Assembly (NCBI GenBank): GCA_034698045.1
Contig: JAQGAU010000140.1
Span: 1-38,167 of the forward strand
Source of the DNA: Paramacrobiotus richtersi
Taxonomy: Eukaryota; Tardigrada; Eutardigrada; Parachela; Macrobiotidae
Length of the DNA: 38,167 nucleotides
Reading direction: 5' to 3'
In this document: in pieces, positions 31,201 through 38,167 of the stretch
Layout of the letters: each line of letters opens with the position of its first letter
Numbering within the stretch: position 1 is the first letter of the stretch
Position numbers and translations under genes: made by a program
Notes under the pieces: generated by a model
Seen by the model: the letters and a program-made list of their open reading frames with translations, nothing else
Databases searched by the model: none
Told to the model about the DNA's origin: nothing

Positions 31201-33421
31201 TTTACCTGAGGTTTAAAACATCTCAATGCTCAGGAACCTGTGTTGACCTTTGCTGTGTACCAAGGAAAGCCGGTCACCATTACAGGCATTTGTCATCGAG
31301 AGTACCCCATAACATTCCGCGACCTGTCAGAGAACCGGACTTTTCTACAGTTCATAAAAAAGGCAACGTCTGCTTCGGCCAACTTGACAACAAACAATAA
31401 CATCGTACTCCGTTTGTTTCAGTTTTACCAACTGGACAGTCCAGACTTATGCCGGTTTTTTGGGTTGACAATAATCGGTAGCTTCTGCATTGCTGCTGTA
31501 TCGGAATGCCCGACTAGAGGATCACTCCCCGACATATTCAATAGTTTCATCACAAATGATTTCGGACTAACTACCTCGTTGATCGCGGATTTCTTGGAGG
31601 CGAGTCAAAACCATGTAAGGTATCTAACCATCGAAATGCTAAACACTTTGCCTTTATAGGCCCTTCGTTTCATACATTCTAGTCCCTTACGTTACCACGG
31701 CCGTATTAGTAGCTTGGCTTGTTGGATCGACAAGAATTTCACCCTGAAATTAGCTAATTTAGCTAGCAGTAGACTGGAAACTGTGTTATGCAGTTCGTAT
31801 GAGCATGTCAAGGAAATTATTACTGCATCATTAATTGCGTCATTTTATTGGGCGACACCTGAATCACCGGAAAGAACTGACGTGAGCGCGATGCAGTCCG
31901 TTGATATCTACTCTTCTGGTTTCATCATTTACGAAATACTGACCAAAGGAAAGCTGTATGCACTGATCTCGGCAACAAGAAGAGGTATGCACCGACCGAT
32001 TTGCGTTTAAAAAGCCGCTTAAATAGCAAATGTTAACTAAAGGGAATTTATTGGCAAGGGCCGCAGCAGTAAATGGAGCCAGCGCAGCGCATGGCAGCGC
32101 ACAACTAAAATAGCATAAACGTTTTGCACACTAAAAAACAACCATAGCTGCTACCAAACATCGTAGAACGCACAGGTTCTACAATGCTTGGTAGCAGTTC
32201 TGGTTGTTTTTCATACTATGGTCTTTGTGAATTATAGACGCACTGCATGGCTTGATCTCAAACAAAGGTTCAAATACCCTACTCGAATTAACTGATTTTG
32301 GGGACTTGCCAAAATTCGAACAAGTAATACGCTCTTGCTGGAATCCTGATCCCACACAACGTCCCAGTATTTATTTTTTACGCTCGCGTATTTGCGATAT
32401 TTCTCCTCTATTGGTTTCGGAATCAAGTGGCATTAAACTGGTCGATACGTTTATCAGACGACTGGCTGATTACTCCGCCAATCTCGAGCACGAAGTAGCA
32501 GTTAGGACAGCCAGCTTGAACGAAGAGAAGTGCAAGTGCGAAGCCATAATTGGACAGTTTTTACCACGGTCGGTATACATCTTAATTCTGTTGTATTCAT
32601 CCTTCATTATACTTTTCTTGTAGTACAATTCTCGGGCAAATGCGAGCAGGCCTAAATCTACAAGCTGAACTATTCGACTGTGTGACTATCATGTTTACTG
32701 ACCTGTTCGGATTTGCTGATTTTGCTACGACCAGTCCACCCGAAGCAACGATCGATCTAATTGGAGAGACCGAATCCTGCTTTGATCTTCTGACAATGAA
32801 ATACGATGTGTATAAGGTCGAAGCCGTAGCCGACTCATATGTGGTATCCATTCATCCAGCTGGAATGCAATGGTGGAACAAAGTACTTTTACTTCTGGTG
32901 TCTGTTTGCAGGTGGCCAGCGGTTTGCCGGTAAGAAATGAAATCGAACATGTTCAACGAATTGCACTTTTTGCCAGCAAGCTGATGGAAAGCGAGTCAAG
33001 TCTTACCTGCCTCAAACACCTCCGCTTTAGAACCGGCATACATTCCGGTAGGCATGGGCAAAATAATGGTTACGCATTTGTTCAGAGAAAGCGGTGTTCC
33101 AGGTTCCTGTGCGGCTGGAGTCGTGGGATCTACACGTCCGCGTTATTGCTTGTGAGTTGTGAGATTGTGTAGCGCAGTAAATGCATGATAGTTTGATATT
33201 TCTAATGCAAAACAGTTGATGTCTGCAGATTTGGCGACACCGTTAACATGGCCTCAAGAATGTGCAGCCATGGACTGCCTGGTGCAATACATATCAGTCA
33301 TGTTTATAAAGAATTAATAGAAAATTTTGAAAACTTTGTTGTGGAGCCGAGAGGAGTCTTGGCCATTAAGGGAAAGTCGGAAATGCTGACCTACTGGCTG
33401 AAGGCTTGCAAACCATGTTGA
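28206..33421 (+). CDS. Receptor guanylate cyclase E, 20 exons, 1065 aa
   Basis: Tandem paralogue of D. Exons: 28206-28533, 28599-28662, 28718-29022, 29091-29134, 29203-29241, 29337-29414, 29830-29967, 30067-30117, 30179-30364, 30624-30762, 30827-30905, 30989-31175, 31234-31362, 31423-31599, 31660-31984, 32238-32568, 32624-32843, 32912-33047, 33103-33151, 33229-33421. The sum is 1066 codons. Same domain order as D: signal peptide, ANF-type ectodomain, one helix (SLYAILVALFVVAIVSWISL), pseudokinase without VAVK lysine, HRD or DFG, linker, cyclase. Cyclase motifs: FTDLFGFAD, VEAVADSYV (usual G of VGD is A; the Glu and Asp remain), [15 protein letters not shown], ending MLTYWLKACKPC. Two introns (after 31362 and after 31599) appear to use GC donors. 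For the second, a GT donor at 31615 is possible and would add five residues. Codons are intact throughout. Confidence 0.92.
29722..29729. promoter_or_regulatory. Perfect CRE-like palindrome TGACGTCA in E intron 6
   Basis: Counterpart of the site at 20908-20915 in D. Flanking intron sequence differs in many places but the eight bases are unchanged. Confidence 0.4.
31363..31422 (+). other. 60-nt GC-AG intron of rGC E, also open as coding sequence
   Basis: The boundaries AAG|gcaacg and tttcag|TTT match the 61-nt GT-AG intron of D (AAG|gtagcg, 23097-23157) and an intron at the same place in C (between exons 11 and 12). Removing it gives IKK-FYQLDSPDLCRFFGL, which aligns with the other two genes without a gap. 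Unspliced, it adds 20 codons without a stop. Confidence 0.7.
31600..31605 (+). other. Likely GC splice donor, rGC E intron 14
   Basis: TTCTTGGAG|gcgagt is homologous to the GC donor of D intron 13. A GT (AACCAT|gtaagg) 15 nt further on is in the same phase and is an alternative that D lacks. Confidence 0.55.
32134..32211. ncRNA. 78-nt near-perfect hairpin in rGC E intron 15
   Basis: Left arm 32134-32169 and right arm 32176-32211 are 36 nt each and pair at 32 positions, with a 6-nt loop (gcacag). The four mismatches are spread in two pairs. Size and shape resemble a microRNA precursor, but a tiny inverted-repeat element would look the same. The homologous intron in D (23732-23833) has no such hairpin. 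Confidence 0.4.
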
Positions 33422-35012
33422 ACTGAGATCGACGTACCAGGCTTGTGTTATGTACTAACTTATTATACAAGCTGCGGGAACCAAAACTAGGAATAAGAAC
33501 ATCGGAGCGAACAACTAAATATCGCGTCAGATCGTTTCCTATTGGTTACTGAATACTGTTCGCCGTTTTTCCGCTGATATTGTCAGTATACGCTTACAAG
33601 ACCTACTGTACCTAGAACCACCTTATTTGTCACTAAGCGTTGTATTTTATATGCTGCGCGGGAGAATGGGAAACTTGTTCGCAAAATTTGATTTATGTAC
33701 TGTATTGCAAACGAATGAAACGATTGAGATCTAGTATCGTTTGAACACGAATTCCGAATTTACCGGTGTGCTCACATTGGCTGTATAACTTTGTGAGTCG
33801 CAAATCGATTGTTCTACAATATTTTAAAGACAAATTGTTGTCAATTTCTCTTATAAATATACGAGTCGGAAATTGATTGTTCTATCTGTACAATGCGAAT
33901 CGTTATCAATTCTCTTATATAAATTACGTGTAGAAAGAGTTGGTTGCAAATGGATTCCATATTCGGTTTGCAAATTATTTCGACAATTAGGGAATCTTGT
34001 GATATATTACCTGGGTATTCGCCGTTTATCAACTCCATCTTCTCTAGTTGAGATTCCGACTCTTCACATTTCCATCAACTTAAAATTCAAGGATCCATGT
34101 TTAACTAACGTGACACAAAATTTTCATACTTATGTTGATCAACTTGTGATTACAATAAAGAACGAAATTAGCCTTACTAACAACTAATTGACTTCCGATG
34201 TGCATCCAACAGAACTGCCATAACAAGATGCAGATGAAAAGCCCTTCCCTTTCCTGCAGTAACGCGCAAATCTTCTCTATTCCGAGGTTTAATAGTTCTT
34301 ATCCAACCTCATCGAAGCGAATTGCCAATTATGAACCGAGAAATGCCATGAGGATGTGTCTCTTGCACGTCTAACGTTGATCAGAGGAAGTGTTACTGAA
34401 ATGATTATCGACATTCTTCAGGTCCAGTACAACCATAGTTCAGTCATGCCTGATCCTATTGTTCATAAATTATGGTGTTGTCTCCGGTTTCATCATTTGT
34501 TGTACAGTATTATAAAGTGCGTGCTGCGTGACCCGACATTACACCCAGATATTGGTTTCCTATAACGATAGATCAGGACGTGTATATCATACCCATTCTG
34601 GTAATGTACCGAGCGTTACGTATGTGGGAGCTGCATGAGAATTGCTGTGCAGCTGTCTCCTGTGTTAATGGTCGTGGAGGAGCACTAACACTCATTAATA
34701 AACGAGTGACACTTTTTGCATAATTCTCCGTAAAAGCGTTCTGTAGTGATCATGCGCTCTGTAGAAACCAGTATGATCAACACATCGCTCGCAAAGCGCT
34801 AAAGTCGTTTTTCATCAGTTTGTTTTGGTTCATATTCTCTTATTGTGGATGCAGGATGCCAATAACCTGCGCTGAAATTAGAGCACATACAAGTTTACTG
34901 ACGTCATTCCAAAGTCAGCTGTGCGAACGTAAAGTGTTTATTTCTGTACCATAGCGTAATCTGTACACACGTAAAGTTCAACGAGTGTGTTGTGTGGTAG
35001 AATCTTTTTTCG
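33422..35012 (+). other. Gap between rGC E and rGC F (shared 5' flank)
   Basis: No gene is supported. It continues from the 3' flank of E into sequence homologous to the upstream regions of D and E. Examples are cctttcct followed by gcgcaaat near 34250 and 27345, and ttcagtcatgc near 34440, 27533 and 17541. AT-rich stretches give several short, uninformative open frames. Confidence 0.6.
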
Positions 35013-37034
35013 ATGCTTCCTTTTTGTAGCATACTTTCTATCACAATGCTTCGACTTGTGCACTATGCTCACCTTTTGCTACTCATTATCGTTATGCCAA
35101 CTGTTTACTCTTACAACATGACAATCATGGTTTACGGTGCTTGGCCGCCTTTCCTGCTGCAATCGATACCGTGTCTCGGACCCGGGTTCGATACTGCGGT
35201 GGCCCAGGTTCGGCAACACTATGCCGATTTGTTGAATATCACTCATGTTTATGTGGCCAGTCGTAATGTGATGGAGTGTTCCGACACTGGACCGTATTAC
35301 ACCGATGTTGTGGATTACTATTATCGTTATCGAGATACTCAGAAGCCGGATGAGATAACTGTACTGTTTTATGCTGGTAAGATAGAAAGACCAGAATGAC
35401 CAGATTCTTAATAACTTTATTCAACACCGACTCGTTTATAAGACTAATCGTACTGTAGTCAAAAATACTTTAGCAAAAGCGCTACGACTATAGTTTGAGA
35501 TTTCACGTAAACGAATGTCGACACATTGGCCATAATCCAGTCAGTCCCTACAAACGGATTCGCTTTACCCTAAGATTCTTAAATATGTCAAGATGTCACT
35601 ATTCTTGATGTTAAAGACACAAAGTTAGCGCTGTGCAGTGCTACAGCATAGATTAAATAAGTACTTTACCGGCTGGTCAAAGCCACAGCGGGTACATGTT
35701 TCTATCAGATCACATCAAAATAACTCCACGGTAGGATAAGCAGGGATAAGCCCAAGTGCGCGGCGCCTTTCTTAGAAAGTCTATCTTTTGTATAATTGCC
35801 ATGTTTTTTCCTGTCTGACAAATATTACCGGATCGTACGCACATCCATTAGACATTCCCAATGAATAGGACTGTGACACTGTCTGAAAGAACATTGCAAA
35901 AACAAAAATACACCACTTAAGGTGGTTATTACTGTTGCTGTTTGTGGTTACCGCAGTGGTATTTGAGCTCAGGAAAACCGTTAGTAGCCACTAGAAAGAA
36001 AATAGTCAACCTGGAACGAGTTCGACCTTAGTCTTAGGACAAATACAAAGTAAGGTCAGCAAATAAGCCTCCCTTGCACGAATAGACTGCTCACTACATT
36101 CATTTAAGCTAACAAGGCTAACTGGCAGATCGGAGGTCGGTGAAACACGCATCATCACGAAGTGACATTTTAATTTCTGCCGTGAGTGCCATCGATTGTC
36201 CATGCAGACTGGCGGAAAACCAGTCGATCAGCTGCATAGTATTGTGCAAACATCGCCTAGAATCAAGCTATGCAAAATTGTCTGTATTTAGCCGGGAAAC
36301 TGTAAAAGAGGCTTGAAAGGAGTGGTGGATTCTGTGCGGACTGCTCTGGAAACTATGCATAAGGAATTCGTTCCGCGAGTTCCGATCAGATTGTTGTTTC
36401 CACTGTTCGTGTACTGGTGACCTCAGTATTTATGTACCGATGACCTTTCAAGAATCTTATTAATCAATGACCGTTCATCGACGGATGACGGGGTTTTGAC
36501 TGTAATAAACAATAAAAACACCGGTACCGTTACAGCAGGTTTATGGCACCGATGACGGAATTACGCAATTGTGCCGTAAGGTGTGTAGTGAGATTCATAG
36601 AACTGAAAACGACCGTTATCCTAGTCTGATATGTATAGCGGATAGCAGACGCAGTTTATTGCGTATTCATTCACAGATGCATGGAGTTACAAACGTCGAG
36701 AATGCTCAATGCATCTGGCAGCCATAAAACAGCACATTATTGTTAAGGCACTTTTGGTGTACCATTCACAGAAGCCGTATCGATAGCGTAATACTAGGCG
36801 TTAATGCACTCTAAGGGCTAGTTTCAGTCGATAAACAATGGTACTCACTTCCTGCATAAATACTGAGTAACCCTGAAGCAAATGTCTAATAAAAGTGCAC
36901 TTTATTTCTCCAGGGTGCGATGGGGATCCCACATTTGCTCTCCTGGCTGCAGGTAGAAACTACTGAAATAATGCACCTTTATCGAACCTTACTGGCTGTT
37001 TACTTTCAGAATGGGATGTGTTTGTCGCCTCGTT
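35013..37034 (+). CDS. Receptor guanylate cyclase F, 5' exons only (partial)
   Basis: Three exons are visible: 35013-35376 (phase 1 out), 36914-36952 and 37010-37034 (phase 2 out). Exon 1 encodes a signal peptide (MLRLVHYAHLLLLIIVMPTV; the ATG at 35046 is an alternative start) and the first part of an ANF-type domain (CLGPGFDTAVAQVRQHY). Spliced exons continue YAGCDGDPTFALLAA and EWDVFVAS, matching GPGC..(A)..LL.EWN of rGC C. The phase-1 junction after exon 1 matches D and E. The second junction matches C, so F carries both ancestral introns. Intron 1 is 1537 nt compared with 54 in D. No later exons are visible in the remaining 1.1 kb, so the gene continues past the window or is truncated. 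Confidence 0.7.
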
Positions 37035-37840
37035 GTAAGTACGATGTTTACGCTACCGATAGATGGACGCCGTTTATAGGCGGCCTGATTTATCCCATTT
37101 AACTGTGCTGGGCACACGTTACAAGTTCAATGTATTTAGTGTACGTGAGTCCTCTATATGGGGGCAACATTTACGCTTGCACAAACAATAGAGCTTGCGG
37201 TTCATTAAAAAAGTGCAATAAGTACCACTTTTAGTGCTAAGATAATAGACAATCCTGAGCTCCCAAACGCCTTTCAGTCATGTACTACCGAGCTTATCGA
37301 TTTTAGTCCGTGTTTTCTGTGTTTTGGATGTTTTGCTTTTGTTTGTTAATTTCCGATCGCTCGCTTCTTACAATTGTTAGATCATTCCTGTCGTTTGCGC
37401 TTTAGAAAGTTTTTTCACTCTTGACCGAAATGAGTACTGGTACCGTACTGCGATCGATTTCCCGCGTGCATACTACTCGCACATATGACATGAATATACG
37501 ACATTGTTCGTTACAATACCGAAACTATACACATCCAAGCAGCCGTTGGGCCGTTGCCCCATTCCGTCACCCACTGAAGTATTTTAATGCGGGAATAAAG
37601 CATGCTTTAGTCCCTGTTAATTGTGAGAGAGCAATCCTCCCACTTGCGCTAATTGCAGTTAGAAGGCTGGGATTGGCTCACCAGCTTCAGCGTGCAGATC
37701 ACGGGCATTTACATCCATAGAATACCTGCCTTAGGACAAGAAAGTTTGCCTTGGGATACAGTACATTTGTATCCATACAACTTAACGCCATAGGACAGGC
37801 ATTTTTGCACAGCACTGCGTTGCTTCTATCACAGTGTTGC
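37035..37840. other. Sequence after the last visible rGC F exon
   Basis: I searched this for the next ectodomain exon (YPT..RT and GW..-type motifs) and found none. It would be intron of F if the gene continues. Several short phrases built on taggaca and ggata recur between 37720 and 37800, just before the tandem array. Confidence 0.5.
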
Positions 37841-38167
37841 TCAGTATCCTATGGTATCTTGGTGTATCGCTCAATATCCTATGGTATCTTGGTGTATCGC
37901 TCAGTATCCTATGGTATCTTGGTGTATCGCTCAGTATCCGATGGTATCTTGGTGTATCGCTCAGTATCCTATGGTATCTTGGTGTATCGCTCAGTATCCC
38001 ATGGTATCTTGGTGTATCGCTCAGTATCCTATGGTATCTTGGTGTATCGCTCAGTATCCTATGGTATCATGGTGTATCGCTCAGTATCCTATGGTATCTT
38101 GGTGTATCGCTCAGTATCCTATGGTATCTTGGTGTATCGCTCAGTATCCTATGGTATCTTGGTGTAT
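37841..38167. repeat. 30-bp minisatellite, about 11 copies, running off the window
   Basis: The unit is tcagtatcct atggtatctt ggtgtatcgc. Copies are near-identical; changes seen are tcaatatcct (37871), a final g or c in place of t in the first block, and one atggtatcat. The array is still in progress at the last base. The period is a multiple of three and all three plus-strand frames are open, though no gene joins it here. Confidence 0.95.

Noticed and set aside
36006-36203. 65-aa minus-strand open frame inside rGC F intron 1
   Set aside because: Short, no motif, no splice signals that join it to anything.
1-38167. tRNA, rRNA or CRISPR features
   Set aside because: No cloverleaf with a GGTTCGAATCC-type arm was noticed by eye, no rRNA core sequences, and the only regular repeat is the 30-bp minisatellite, which has no spacers.

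Overview
The window is animal nuclear DNA with spliced genes. Introns are mostly GT-AG and often only 54-65 nt, and the genes encode seven-helix gustatory-type receptors, single-pass receptor guanylate cyclases (rGCs) and a small chitin-binding protein. This fits a compact-genome ecdysozoan. A tardigrade is my best guess, but it rests on gene style and not on a diagnostic sequence. There is no sign of bacterial organisation.

Left third (1-11.6 kb, minus strand): two tandem copies of a segment holding a gustatory-receptor-like gene plus the 3' end of an rGC. The copy at 3250-5633 is intact (453 aa). The copy at 254-2170 is a pseudogene with two premature stops and a frameshift, and it is accompanied by a dead two-exon rGC tail (2700-2915). 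A complete 19-exon rGC follows at 6122-11607 (1149 aa). It has canonical cyclase residues and belongs to a different subfamily from the rGCs on the right.

Middle (11.6-16.5 kb): mostly non-coding DNA, a tentative three-exon cysteine-containing small gene (minus strand), and a well-supported four-exon secreted chitin-binding type-2 protein (15116-16444, plus strand) with a poly(A) signal.

Right half (17-38 kb, plus strand): a tandem array of three related rGCs. D (19008-24996, 19 exons, 1081 aa) and E (28206-33421, 20 exons, 1065 aa) are complete. For F only the first three exons (35013-37034) are visible, followed by a 30-bp minisatellite that runs off the window edge. The upstream regions of D, E and F are homologous, so the array arose by repeated segmental duplication. 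Comparing the copies exposes young insertions: a TTAA-flanked foldback element, several other inverted-repeat elements and a 5'-truncated retroelement. It also exposes GC-AG introns, an intron remnant that became coding, and an intron-borne hairpin.

Working together (inference): rGCs turn an extracellular signal into cGMP, and gustatory-like receptors are chemoreceptors. The rGCs have divergent extracellular domains and conserved cyclase domains, and they sit beside chemoreceptor genes in a duplicating region. This looks like a chemosensory or peptide-sensing locus under fast turnover.
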